64,000 nucleotides of DNA, taken from contig NZ_WBJX01000008.1 of assembly GCF_008831075.1 (NCBI RefSeq), positions 1 through 64,000 on the forward strand, read 5' to 3'. Below are positions 48,673 to 58,034 of the stretch, in pieces. The DNA comes from Pseudoclavibacter terrae. GTDB taxonomy: Bacteria > Actinomycetota > Actinomycetes > Actinomycetales > Microbacteriaceae. The stretch's first letter is position 1, and each line of letters opens with the position of its first letter. The translations under genes were made by a program, and so were the position numbers. The notes below the pieces were generated by a model that saw only the letters and a list, made by a program, of their open reading frames with translations, was not told the origin of the DNA and searched no databases.

Positions 48673-50022
48673 ATGCTGAAACACCCCAGTGACCTGCCTG
48701 CCCCGGGTTCGATCGCGCCACAACCAATTCCAGCTTCGTTAGACCCGCTTGCAGAGGAGCTTGTCGTCGAGCGAACACCACCTCAGCAGGCCGAGGTGGG
48801 CTCGCTCTACATCTGGCTGCAGGTCCTTGGTCAGTTCGGCGTCTTCATCGCTTTCATCACTCCGATCGCCATCTCGCTCTCCATTCGCCTCGCAGAGCTG
48901 GCTCCGGGGCATGAGGAGTACCTGGGCTTCATCACCGGTTCCGGCGCGCTCGTCGTGATGCTGACCGGACCACTGCTCGGCGTGCTGAGCGACCGGACAC
49001 GGACGCGCCTCGGGCGCCGCCGGCCGTTCATGATCGCTGGCACCCTGCTCGGCGTCGTCTCGCTTGTCGTCATGGCCCTCGCTCCAAACCCCTTTGTCCT
49101 CGGTTTCGGCTGGATACTGGCGCAGCTGGGCTGGGGGCAGGTGCTCGGCAACCTGCAGATCTCGATGGCTGACAAGCTCCCCGAGAGCCAGCGCGGCAAG
49201 GTCGCGGGTCTCACCGGCTTCGTCACGCAGATCGCGCCGGTCTTCGGCGTCGTCATCGCCGGGTTCGTCTCCGGTGACCCTCTTCTGCTCTTCCTCATCC
49301 CGGGCGCCGTCGGCGTGTTCTTCGTCACGCTCTTCGTCGTGTTCATCAAGGAAGAGGACACCCGTGGGCGCGTCTTCGATGAGCGCCTCTCTGTCCCAGT
49401 CCTCTTCAGCAAGTACATCTACAACCCCCGGAAGTACCCCGACTTCTCCTGGGTCTGGCTCGGGCGCTCCCTCTTCTACTTCGGCCTGACGCTCAACACG
49501 ACCTTCACCGCGTTCTTCTTCGCCTCGCGCCTCGGGGTTGAGGTCGCCGAAGTGGCACCGATCATCGCGACGCTGGGTCTGTTCGGCATCATGGCGACCA
49601 CCCTCGGCGCGATCGGCGGCGGCTTCCTCTCCGACAGGCTGCGCCGACGCCGGGTCTTCGTTCTCGGCGGTGCCACGCTCTTCGCGATCGGCGCCGTCCT
49701 CATGGCACTCGCGAGCGATATCCCGATGCTCTACACGGGCTCGCTCATCACCTCCGTTGGCATCGGGATGTTCTCGGCCGTCGACCAGGCACTCCTCCTC
49801 GACGTTCTGCCGGAACGCGACACGAGCGCGGGCCGCTTCATGGGCATCTTCGGGTTCGCCATATCGATCCCGCAGGCCGTGGCCCCCCTCATTGCCCCCG
49901 CCTTCCTCGCGATTGGCGCGGCCGCCAGCGGCGACAAGAACTACACGCTTCTCTACCTGATCGCGGCGGGATTCACGATGCTCGGCGGCTTCGCTGCGCT
50001 CCGCGTGAAATCTGTCCGCTGA
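48673..50022 (+). CDS. MFS (GPH/SLC45-like) sugar or glycoside transporter
   Basis: A 449-aa transporter with about 12 membrane helices starting at residue 50, and the MFS loop motif GVLSDRTRTRLGRRRPFM. The latter resembles GPH/SLC45-type sugar:cation symporters, which often carry glycosides. The ATG at 48673 is chosen because the frame to 48505 overlaps the LacI start. It is the first gene of the divergent operon, 40 bp before the GH78 gene. It probably imports the rhamnosylated oligosaccharide or glycoside. Confidence 0.9.
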   Translation: MLKHPSDLPAPGSIAPQPIPASLDPLAEELVVERTPPQQAEVGSLYIWLQVLGQFGVFIAFITPIAISLSIRLAELAPGHEEYLGFITGSGALVVMLTGPLLGVLSDRTRTRLGRRRPFMIAGTLLGVVSLVVMALAPNPFVLGFGWILAQLGWGQVLGNLQISMADKLPESQRGKVAGLTGFVTQIAPVFGVVIAGFVSGDPLLLFLIPGAVGVFFVTLFVVFIKEEDTRGRVFDERLSVPVLFSKYIYNPRKYPDFSWVWLGRSLFYFGLTLNTTFTAFFFASRLGVEVAEVAPIIATLGLFGIMATTLGAIGGGFLSDRLRRRRVFVLGGATLFAIGAVLMALASDIPMLYTGSLITSVGIGMFSAVDQALLLDVLPERDTSAGRFMGIFGFAISIPQAVAPLIAPAFLAIGAAASGDKNYTLLYLIAAGFTMLGGFAALRVKSVR

Positions 50023-50062
50023 CTTCCTTCATCCACGTTCACCGATACAGGAGACACTCTCA

Positions 50063-52561
50063 ATGAGCACCGACTGGTCCGCTGCCTTCATCACTCCCAA
50101 GTCGTCGACGGGAGGAACCGGCGAGCACGCCGCCTATCTCCGCCGTGAGTTCGATGCGCCGAGTCGACCCGTGAGAGCGACGCTGCACACGACCGCTGTC
50201 GGGCTCATCGAACCGCACCTCAACGGGAGCGTCGTCGGAGATGAGGTGCTCGCGCCGGGCTGGACGTCGTACCGGCACCGTCTCGTGGTCAGCAGCAACG
50301 ACGTGACCGAGCGAATCGCGGTCGGCATGAATGTGCTGGGGGCAGTCCTTGGCGAGGGGTGGGCGCTCGGTCGCCTGGGCTGGGAGGACAAGCGCAACCA
50401 CTATGCCGACCGGCCAGCCGCCTGGCTGCAGCTCGAGCTCGAGTACGCCGACGGGTCGACCGAGGTGATCCGCAGCGACGAGCGCTTCCTGACAAGCACC
50501 GGCGGCGTGCGCGAGAACAGCATTTACGACGGCGAGCACTTCGACGCGAGACTCGAGCCCACCGGATGGGACCGCCCGGGCTTCGACACCGAGGGGTGGG
50601 AGCCGGTTGAGCGGTTCGATTGGCCCCTCGACTCGCTGACCGCGCCAATCGCCGAGCCCATCCGCCGCACGCAGGAGCTCACGCCCGTCGAGATCCTGAC
50701 AACCCCCGCAGGAAAGACCGTCGTGGACTTCGGCCAGAACATCTCGGGGTGGGTCCGTCTCACGGTTCAGGGGGCGCCGGGCACAGCGGTCACGCTTCGC
50801 CATGCGGAAGTCATGACCTGCGGTGAGATCGACCTCGAAACGCTTCGCACCGCCGCCGGCACCGACCGCTACGTCCTGCGCGGGGGCGAACCGGAGACCT
50901 GGGAGCCCCGCTTCACCTTCCATGGCTTCCGCTACGTCGAGGTCGAGGGATGGCCGGGGGAACTGACCGCGGATGCGATCACAGCGGTCGTCGTGCACTC
51001 CGACATGACCCGCACAGGCTGGCTCGAGACTTCGAACCCGTTGCTCAACCAGCTGCACTCCAACGCCGTCTGGTCGATGCGCGACAACTTCGTCGGCGTT
51101 CCGACGGACTGCCCGCAGCGCGACGAACGGCTCGGCTGGACGGGAGACATCAACGCCTTCGCTCCGACGGCGGCGTTCCTCTACGACGTCCGGGGTGTGC
51201 TCGGCTCCTGGCTGCGCGACCTCGCTGTGGAGCAGCAGGAAAAGGGCTTCGTGCCGTGGGTCGTCCCCGACGTGCTGTCGACTCCCTCCTCGCCGACCGC
51301 CCTCTGGAGCGATGTCGCCGTCAGTCTCCCGTGGGCCCTCTACCGTGAATACGGCGAGACGCAGATCCTCGAAGACGCCTACGTCTCGATGACCACATTC
51401 ATCCGCCAGGTCGCCGGCCTCCTCGACGAGAACGGTCTGTGGAGCAGCGGCTTCCAGTACGGCGATTGGCTCGACCCGGACGCCCCCGACGACAACCCGG
51501 CGGGTGGCAAGACCGACCGCCACCTCGTCGCTGCCGCCTACCTCTGCCGGACGACTCGTGAGATGGCGGACACGGCCCGCGTCCTCGACCGTGCGGAGGA
51601 CGCAGCCGAGTTCTCCGCGCTCGCCGCGCGAGTCCGCACGGCGTTTCTTGACGAGTACGTGTCCAAGAACGGGCGCGTCGTGGGCGAATCCGCGACCGCC
51701 TATGCACTCGCGATCACGTTTGACATCCTCGACGATCAGCAGAAGCAGCACGCTGGCGACCGCCTCGCCACGATCGTCGCGCAAGCTGGCTTCCGTATCT
51801 CGACGGGGTTCGCGGGCACACCGCTTGTCACGGATGCCCTCTCCTCGACCGGCCACCTGGACGAGGCCTATCTGCTGCTGCTCGAGACCGGGTGTCCTTC
51901 GTTCCTCTACCCGGTCACGATGGGAGCCACCACCATCTGGGAGCGGTGGGACTCGGTCCGCCCAGACGGCACCATCAATCCTTCCGGCATGACCTCGCTG
52001 AACCACTACGCCCTCGGAGCGGTCGTGGACTGGATGCACCGCACGATCGGCGGACTCACGGCCATCGAACCCGGCTACCGGACCATGCGTATCGCACCCC
52101 TACCCGGCGGGGGTCTCACTTCCGCAGCACTCAGGCACACGACGAAGTTCGGGGATGTGCACGTGAAATGGAGCGCCGAAGGCGGACAGGCCGAAGTCGA
52201 GCTGACGCTGCCGGAAGGCACCAGCGCAGAAGTGGTGCTGCCTTTGCATCCGGACGCGCTCGCCGTCCACGTCGAGGCGGGGAAGCACCGTTGGAGCTAC
52301 GAGGTCGCTTTCGGGAGCAAGCCGACATCCTTCGACCTGGACTCGAATATGCGGGACGTGGCGAACAACGCCCAAGCGTGGCGTCTGTTCACTGACGCGT
52401 TCGCGAAGCACTACCCCGGAGTCCCACTCGACGGCACGGCGCCAGAAGCAGCAGCCATGAGCATCCGAACCATGCTCGATTTCGTCCCAGGCGCCTCCCC
52501 AGAATTCCGGGCGGACATCGCCGAATCTCTCTCGGCAGCATCAACAGGAGCATCCGCATGA
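50063..52561 (+). CDS. GH78 alpha-L-rhamnosidase
   Basis: An 832-aa cytoplasmic enzyme releasing L-rhamnose from rhamnosides by inversion. The N-terminal beta domains are followed by the (alpha/alpha)6 barrel. The acidic signature DCPQRDERLGWTGD (about 349-362) supplies candidate general acid and substrate contacts; a later E lies in GATTIWERWDS. The C-terminal domain ends with a family-typical IAPLPGGGLTSA. No signal peptide is present. GGAGA precedes the ATG. It overlaps the GH3 gene by 4 bp. An extra C-terminal helical tail of about 100 residues, including FDLDSNMRDVANNAQAWRLF, resembles GH3-linked C-terminal segments and is unusual. Confidence 0.95.
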   Translation: MSTDWSAAFITPKSSTGGTGEHAAYLRREFDAPSRPVRATLHTTAVGLIEPHLNGSVVGDEVLAPGWTSYRHRLVVSSNDVTERIAVGMNVLGAVLGEGWALGRLGWEDKRNHYADRPAAWLQLELEYADGSTEVIRSDERFLTSTGGVRENSIYDGEHFDARLEPTGWDRPGFDTEGWEPVERFDWPLDSLTAPIAEPIRRTQELTPVEILTTPAGKTVVDFGQNISGWVRLTVQGAPGTAVTLRHAEVMTCGEIDLETLRTAAGTDRYVLRGGEPETWEPRFTFHGFRYVEVEGWPGELTADAITAVVVHSDMTRTGWLETSNPLLNQLHSNAVWSMRDNFVGVPTDCPQRDERLGWTGDINAFAPTAAFLYDVRGVLGSWLRDLAVEQQEKGFVPWVVPDVLSTPSSPTALWSDVAVSLPWALYREYGETQILEDAYVSMTTFIRQVAGLLDENGLWSSGFQYGDWLDPDAPDDNPAGGKTDRHLVAAAYLCRTTREMADTARVLDRAEDAAEFSALAARVRTAFLDEYVSKNGRVVGESATAYALAITFDILDDQQKQHAGDRLATIVAQAGFRISTGFAGTPLVTDALSSTGHLDEAYLLLLETGCPSFLYPVTMGATTIWERWDSVRPDGTINPSGMTSLNHYALGAVVDWMHRTIGGLTAIEPGYRTMRIAPLPGGGLTSAALRHTTKFGDVHVKWSAEGGQAEVELTLPEGTSAEVVLPLHPDALAVHVEAGKHRWSYEVAFGSKPTSFDLDSNMRDVANNAQAWRLFTDAFAKHYPGVPLDGTAPEAAAMSIRTMLDFVPGASPEFRADIAESLSAASTGASA

Positions 52562-54840
52562 GCATCGACATCACGACCCTGACCCTCGAGCAGAAAGCTT
52601 CGCTGCTGTCAGGGCACGACTTCTGGACCACGAAGAGCATCGCTGAAGTCGGCATCCCGTCGATAGTCCTGACCGACGGCCCGCACGGCATCCGTCGTCA
52701 GGCTGGCGATGCGGACCACCTCGGCATCAATGACGCGGAGCCGTCCACGTGCTTCCCGCCCGCCGTAGCCGTGGGTTCCAGCTGGGATCCCGAAGTGGCG
52801 GCACAGCTGGGTGCCGCGGTCGGCAGAGAAGCCCTCGCGTTCGGGGTCTCGGTTGTGCTGGGGCCTGGCATCAACATCAAACGGTCACCGCTCTGCGGCC
52901 GGAACTTCGAGTACTACTCAGAGGACCCGCTGCTCTCGGGGGTGCTCGGGGCGGCACACGTCACGGCAATGCAGGAGGTCGGTCCAGGCGCATCGGTCAA
53001 GCATTTTGCCGCGAACAATCAGGAGCATGAACGGATGCGCATCAGCGCAGACATCGACGAGCGCACCCTGCGAGAGATCTACCTGCCAGCCTTCGAGCGA
53101 GTCGTCAAGGAATCTGCTCCGGCTACGGTCATGTGCTCGTACAACAAAGTCAACGGCGTCTATGCCTCCCACAACCCGTGGTTGCTCACCGACGTGCTCC
53201 GCACGGACTGGGGCTTCGAGGGGGCTGTGGTCTCCGATTGGGGCGCCGTCAGCGACCGAGTCGCAGGGGTAGCCGCGGGCATGGATCTCGAGATGCCGGG
53301 GAGCGGAGGCACGACTGATCAGCAGATCGTCGACGCGGTTCGCAGTGGCGCGCTCCCCGAAATCGTGGTTGACGCCGCGGTGCGTCGCGTTCTCGCGCTC
53401 ACTGACCTCCCGCACATAGCGACCAACGACTTCGATGCCGACGCGCACCACGCGCTCGCTCGCACGCTGGCCGCCGACTCCGTGGTCCTGCTCAAGAACG
53501 ACAACGCTGTGCTGCCGCTCGCGCGGGTCTCGCGTCTTGCCGTCATCGGCACGTTCGCCGCTGAACCCAGGTTCCAGGGCGGCGGCAGCTCCCACATCAA
53601 CCCGACGCGGACGGATGCGGCGCTCGAGACCATTCGCGACCTCGCACTCGAGCGAGGCGCCACGGTCGAGCACGCGGACGGCTTCGCTCTCCGGGACGAC
53701 GACGCGAACGCGCTCCGGGCGCAGGCGGTCGCCGTAGCTGGCAGGTCCGATGTCGCGATCATCTTCGCCGGGCTCGGAGACCAGGAGGAATCCGAGGGCT
53801 TCGACCGCGACAGCCTCGACCTGCCTGCCGCCCAGATCGCCGTCATCCGGGAGGTAGCCGCGGCAGCGCGCCGAACGGTTGTCGTGCTCTCGAACGGGGG
53901 TGTCGTCTCTCTCGAGGGATGGCACGACGACGTCGACGCCATCCTCGAAGGGTGGCTGCTCGGACAGGCGGGTGGATCGGCCTTGGCGGACGTGCTCTTC
54001 GGCGTCGTGAACCCATCTGGACACCTGGCCGAGACCATCCCACTCCGACTGCAGGACACCCCCAGCTGGAACAACTTCCCCGGCGAGCAAGGACACGTGC
54101 GCTACGGCGAGGGAGTCATGGTCGGCTACCGCCACTACGTGAGCGCAGAGGCACCGGTTCGCTACCCCTTCGGACACGGTCTCAGCTACACCACGTTCGT
54201 AACGAAGGATCTTCGCGTTGAGATGACGGGCAAGGACACGGCGCTCGTGAAGGTGACTGTGGGCAACACCGGAGACAGCGCCGGCAAGCACGTCGTGCAG
54301 GTCTACGTGGCGACCGACGCCGGACCAGTGCGTCGACCACTCCGGGAGCTCCGAGCATTCGCGAAGGTCTCGTTGGAGCCAGGAGAGGAGCGCACGGTGG
54401 AGCTGACGCTTGATCGTCGGTCGTTCACCTACTGGGACATCGAGCTCCACCAGTGGGTGGTCGCTGCCGGTGACTACTCGATACAGGTGGGAGTGGATGT
54501 TTCCACGATCGTGGCGGAGGAGGCGATCGCCTTGGCCGGCGATGTCATTGTGCGGCCGCTCACGCTCGATTCGACGGTCGGCGACTGGTTCGGCCACCCG
54601 ATCGTTGGGCCAGCCCTCCAAGAGGGGTTGAGCGCTGGCATGACCGAGGAGCAGCTGAAGCACGCCGAGGAGAACCCCAACGACCTCAAGATGGTCGAGT
54701 CCATGCCGATGCAGCAGTTCCTCGCCTTCACTGGGGGAGCGTTCCCCCAGGAGACCCTCGTGCAGCTCATGGCGCTGAGCCGACTGGATCCAGCGTCGGA
54801 GCGATCGCCTGATCTGGAGCTTGCCACGCGCGGCGCCTGA
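52558..54840 (+). CDS. GH3 beta-glucosidase-like enzyme
   Basis: A 760-aa cytoplasmic GH3 enzyme. Landmarks are LSGHDFWTT, LTDGPHGIRRQ, KHFAANNQEHERMRISADID, MCSYNKVNG and VVSDWGA with nucleophile D227. The second domain has GFDRDSLDLPA, and a fibronectin-III-like domain follows from about residue 560 (HVVQVYV, VRRPLRELRAF). A C-terminal helical extension (about 660-760) precedes the stop. It probably removes glucose, or another beta-linked sugar, after the rhamnose is cut. It overlaps the GH78 gene and precedes a 180-bp gap. Confidence 0.93.
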   Translation: MSIDITTLTLEQKASLLSGHDFWTTKSIAEVGIPSIVLTDGPHGIRRQAGDADHLGINDAEPSTCFPPAVAVGSSWDPEVAAQLGAAVGREALAFGVSVVLGPGINIKRSPLCGRNFEYYSEDPLLSGVLGAAHVTAMQEVGPGASVKHFAANNQEHERMRISADIDERTLREIYLPAFERVVKESAPATVMCSYNKVNGVYASHNPWLLTDVLRTDWGFEGAVVSDWGAVSDRVAGVAAGMDLEMPGSGGTTDQQIVDAVRSGALPEIVVDAAVRRVLALTDLPHIATNDFDADAHHALARTLAADSVVLLKNDNAVLPLARVSRLAVIGTFAAEPRFQGGGSSHINPTRTDAALETIRDLALERGATVEHADGFALRDDDANALRAQAVAVAGRSDVAIIFAGLGDQEESEGFDRDSLDLPAAQIAVIREVAAAARRTVVVLSNGGVVSLEGWHDDVDAILEGWLLGQAGGSALADVLFGVVNPSGHLAETIPLRLQDTPSWNNFPGEQGHVRYGEGVMVGYRHYVSAEAPVRYPFGHGLSYTTFVTKDLRVEMTGKDTALVKVTVGNTGDSAGKHVVQVYVATDAGPVRRPLRELRAFAKVSLEPGEERTVELTLDRRSFTYWDIELHQWVVAAGDYSIQVGVDVSTIVAEEAIALAGDVIVRPLTLDSTVGDWFGHPIVGPALQEGLSAGMTEEQLKHAEENPNDLKMVESMPMQQFLAFTGGAFPQETLVQLMALSRLDPASERSPDLELATRGA

Positions 54841-55020
54841 TCGCGGTGGGCAGGAGCTTCGAGGTTCCGCTGTTGATGTCGACTACCTCGTCATCCGTAG
54901 CAACGACAGGGCTTCCTCGACCGGCCACACTCGCTCGAACTCGCGCATGGCAACCGGGGTGATCTCGGATGCGCTCACGTACTTGGCCCGACGGCCCGAC
55001 GACTCAAACTCGGAGAACAC

Positions 55021-56532
55021 ATGACCATCACAACCACCCCCTCGCAACGTCCCTCGAAACGGCGGGTCTTCCTGACTGGAGCTGCCGGGAACTGGGGACA
55101 CAAGGTCCTCGACGAATTCCGGGGCCGTGCGGACCGCTTCGATGTCGTTGCACTCGTCTTGTCTTCACCCAAGGACCTCGCCGTCATCCGCCGGTACGAG
55201 GACATGGAGAACCTCGAGGTCGTGTTTGGCGACCTCACCGACTACGAGGCTGTCGAACGCTGCGTCCGCGGAGCCGACATCGTGCTGCACATCGGTGCGG
55301 TCGTGTCGCCCTTCGCAGACGAGCATCCCGAGCTCGCCCACCAGGTGAACACTGGCAGCATTCGCAACATCGTTCGTGCGGTCAAGGCGCAGCCTGATCC
55401 TTCACGGATTGCGGTCGTTGGGGTGGGCACGGTCGCCGAAACCGGCGACCGGAACCCTCCTCACCACTGGGGTCGGGTAGGCGACCCGTTGCGCGTCTCC
55501 CAGTACGACGAGTACGGGCAGAGCAAGGTCATCGCCGAGAAGGAACTCGTCGATTCGGGCCTGCCCCGCTGGGTGTGGCTTCGCCAGACGGGCATCTTCC
55601 ACCCGGGCATGCTCGAGATCCGCGACCCGATCATGACGCACTCCACCCTCGGCGGTGTCATGGAGTGGGTGTCGGTCGAGGACGCCGCCAGACTCATGGC
55701 AAACGTCTCGGAAGCGGATGTTTCTGAAGAGCTTTGGGGCGGCATCTACAACATCGGCGGCGGTGAGGAGTGGCGCCTCACGAACTGGCAGCTTCAGACC
55801 CGGATGACGGGTGCACTCGGCGTCAAGGACGTGCGCACCTGGTACGACCGCAACTGGTTCGCGACGCGCAACTTCCATGGCCACTGGTACACCGACTCCG
55901 ACCGCCTGCAGGAGCTTGTTCCGTTCCGCGAAGACACGGTGGACGCTGCTCTCGCACGTGCGATCGCGGCAAACCCCGGGCTTCGCGCAGCAGGGAAGAT
56001 CCCGTCCTGGATCGTGAAGAACCTGGTCATGAAGCCGCTCACGCGGAAGCCGCGAGGGACCATGGGGTACCTCCGGGATGGCAACACCGAAGCAATCAAC
56101 GCCTACTTCGGCTCTCGTGCTGAATGGAATGCCATTGGCACGTGGGAGTCGTTCTGGCCACCACGCCCGGACCGGGCGCCATCGCAGCTCGATCACGGCT
56201 ACGACGAGAGCGTCCCCGTTGACGAGTGGGATGCGGCGCTTCTGCAGGGCGTCGCGGAGTTCCGCGGTGGCAGCCTCCTCTCGGAGCGACCCACCGTGGG
56301 CGACGTCGCAACGCCGCTCGAGTGGGTCTGCGCGGTCGGACACGGGTTCACGGGTAGCCCGCGTCTGATCCTGACGGCCGGGCACTGGTGCCCTGAGTGC
56401 ATTCGGGACGTTGCCGGATACGCGGCGCAATCCGAGAAGAACGCGTTCCTGGCCCAGATCGAACTGGCGGGTAGTTCCGCTCCGCGCAGCGCCGAGCCTG
56501 CAGAAGCGGTGCCTGCAGGGAGGGGTCGGTGA
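55021..56532 (+). CDS. NAD-dependent epimerase/dehydratase with zinc-ribbon-like tail
   Basis: A 503-aa protein. The N-terminal extended-SDR domain has the Rossmann motif TGAAGNWG (19-26), FGDLTDYEAV, LHIGAVVSPF and active-site YDEYGQSK (Y-x3-K). A long middle region follows, then the motif C437-x3-H441 and C457-x2-C460 (WVCAVGHGF, GHWCPEC), a treble-clef or ribbon-like zinc site. It may epimerise or oxidise a sugar or aglycone from the glycosidases. The GTG of the kinase gene overlaps its stop by 4 bp. The substrate is not known. The preceding 180-bp gap shows no clear promoter. Confidence 0.82.
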   Translation: MTITTTPSQRPSKRRVFLTGAAGNWGHKVLDEFRGRADRFDVVALVLSSPKDLAVIRRYEDMENLEVVFGDLTDYEAVERCVRGADIVLHIGAVVSPFADEHPELAHQVNTGSIRNIVRAVKAQPDPSRIAVVGVGTVAETGDRNPPHHWGRVGDPLRVSQYDEYGQSKVIAEKELVDSGLPRWVWLRQTGIFHPGMLEIRDPIMTHSTLGGVMEWVSVEDAARLMANVSEADVSEELWGGIYNIGGGEEWRLTNWQLQTRMTGALGVKDVRTWYDRNWFATRNFHGHWYTDSDRLQELVPFREDTVDAALARAIAANPGLRAAGKIPSWIVKNLVMKPLTRKPRGTMGYLRDGNTEAINAYFGSRAEWNAIGTWESFWPPRPDRAPSQLDHGYDESVPVDEWDAALLQGVAEFRGGSLLSERPTVGDVATPLEWVCAVGHGFTGSPRLILTAGHWCPECIRDVAGYAAQSEKNAFLAQIELAGSSAPRSAEPAEAVPAGRGR

Positions 56533-57302
56533 CGTCACTCGCCCTGGGCGTCGACGTCGGCGGGACCGGGATCAAGGCTGGACTCGTTGACCTCGAGACT
56601 GGTCTCGACGTCGGTGAAGCGTGCGTGACGCCGACGCCGGAAGGCGCTTATCCCGAGGGCATCGCCTCCGCCGTTGCGCGACTCGTGGAGCAGCTGAGGC
56701 CGGCGGATGGGCGTGAAACTCCTGTTGGAGTCTGCGTTCCGGCGGTCGTCCGAGCAGGGAGGACCTTCTCCGCGGCCAACATCTCGCGCGACTGGATCGG
56801 ACTTGACGCGCGGGCCCTCTTCGCTGACTTTCTCGGCCAGCACGTCAGCGTTATGAACGACGCGGATGCGGCGGGCTACGCCGAGGCGCGGTACGGCGCT
56901 GCCAAGAACGCGCCGGGACTTGTGCTCATGACCACCCTCGGCACGGGTATCGGCGTCGCGATGATCAACGACGGGGTCCTGGTGCCTAACTCGGAACTCG
57001 GCCACATCCAGATCGATGGAATCGATTGGGAGACGCGAGCCTCCGTCTCCGCCAAGGAACGCGAGGGGTTGACCTGGCAGGAGTGGGCTGGGAATCTCCA
57101 GAAGTACTACTCGACCTTGGAGTCGTTGATCAACCCTGATCTCTTCATCGTCGGAGGCGGCATATCGGCGGCCTCAGAGCAGTTCCTTCCGCTCCTCAGC
57201 ATCCGCACGCCCATCGTTGCAGCGACTCTGCACAACCAAGCTGGAGTGACGGGGGCCGCAGCACTCGCCGCTGCTCATCGACCTCAGCAGGTCCTCATCT
57301 GA
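56529..57302 (+). CDS. ppgK: Polyphosphate glucokinase (ROK family)
   Basis: A 257-aa actinobacterial polyphosphate glucokinase that makes glucose-6-phosphate using polyphosphate or ATP. The phosphate-binding motif is DVGGTGIK (9-16). The family patterns MTTLGTGIGVAMINDGVLVP, ELGHIQ and NPDLFIVGGGIS are intact, and VAATLHNQAGVTGAAALA ends the domain. It would phosphorylate glucose released by the GH3 enzyme. It overlaps the epimerase stop as GTGA and is the last gene before a strong terminator. Confidence 0.92.
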   Translation: MTSLALGVDVGGTGIKAGLVDLETGLDVGEACVTPTPEGAYPEGIASAVARLVEQLRPADGRETPVGVCVPAVVRAGRTFSAANISRDWIGLDARALFADFLGQHVSVMNDADAAGYAEARYGAAKNAPGLVLMTTLGTGIGVAMINDGVLVPNSELGHIQIDGIDWETRASVSAKEREGLTWQEWAGNLQKYYSTLESLINPDLFIVGGGISAASEQFLPLLSIRTPIVAATLHNQAGVTGAAALAAAHRPQQVLI

Positions 57303-57315
57303 TCGCACGAACCAA

Positions 57316-57354
57316 AAGGCGGGGCGGGCTCACAACGTGAGTACGCCCCGCCTT
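57316..57354. terminator. Strong bidirectional terminator
   Basis: An 11-bp stem, AAGGCGGGGCG with CGCCCCGCCTT, encloses the inner arms CTCAC/GTGAG. It lies 14 bp after ppgK and converges on the GH106 pseudogene. Confidence 0.88.
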
Positions 57355-57365
57355 GGTGTTGTGCG

Positions 57366-57925
57366 TCAGCTCGTTCTTCTCCGCTTGCCGGCCTGGTACA
57401 GAATCACGCCGGTGGCGACGGCGAGCAGTGCTGCCAGAGTCGCGCCCCATGCGACAGAGCTCCCCGTGATTGCAAGGTCATCGCCAGGCGTCGACACCCC
57501 GGGCTCGGCGACAGGGCCGCCGGTCGATTCGGGGTCAACAACAGGAACGGTTGTTGCTCCGGGCTGGGTCGTCATGGGGGAGCGCTCGGGGACGTCGAGG
57601 TATGACAGGGGCGGCCGCCATCTCGACAGCGTCTCTTGATCCCTCAGGACAAGAGCTCGATACTTCGGACCGTCGGCGGCCAGGATGCCATCGGTCACCG
57701 TTTGCGTTGCAAGGTCGACATCACCGAGGAAGCCCCAGCTGTATCCGGCGCTGGAGGGGCCGGTGCCAAGTGGTCCTTGGCCCATCGGGTTGACCTCGGG
57801 TGCGTGGACCGCGAAGTCGCGCTGCAACTGACCCTGACGAAGCACCAGCTGCGAACGTCCGAGGTAGGTGTTGATCGCCTTCTGATCCTCCAGGACGGCT
57901 GCGTCAGGCGCTGTAGCGGGGATGC
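57366..57925 (-). pseudogene. Truncated GH106-type surface glycosidase gene
   Basis: The leftward frame reads AVLEDQKAINTYLGRSQLVL, then DFAVHAPEVNPMGQGPLG and LRDQETLSRW, matching the middle of GH106 (1). An internal deletion follows, then the C-terminal end with sorting motif LAITG, a membrane helix and GKRRRTS. The first ~550 residues and most of the C-terminal beta domain are missing. The 5' break is at about 57925, just before the promoter of the next gene. Confidence 0.9.
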
Positions 57926-57957
57926 TGTCTCTATGTTACTTTTGCCGAATAGTTTGG

Positions 57958-57969
57958 TGAATCGATTCA
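57958..57969. promoter_or_regulatory. 12-bp perfect palindrome upstream of GH106 (3)
   Basis: TGAATCGATTCA is a perfect palindrome 66 bp before the ATG, following ATGTTACTTTTGCCGAATAG, an AT-rich leader. Its half-site CGATTCA also occurs inside the predicted promoter of GH106 (1). It may bind a shared repressor. Confidence 0.55.
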
Positions 57970-58034
57970 ATGAATTCTCCAACTCTCACGAAGTGCCCTC
58001 GCCGCGCACGATCGTTCATTCACAAAGGAGTGAG

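Noticed and set aside
50060-54663. Long minus-strand frames opposite GH78 and GH3
   Set aside because: Shadow frames of enzymes with unmistakable catalytic motifs.
54883-55014. Minus-strand frame in the gap before the epimerase gene
   Set aside because: A 40-50 residue helical peptide is readable, but it has no start signal or recognised family; at most a remnant.
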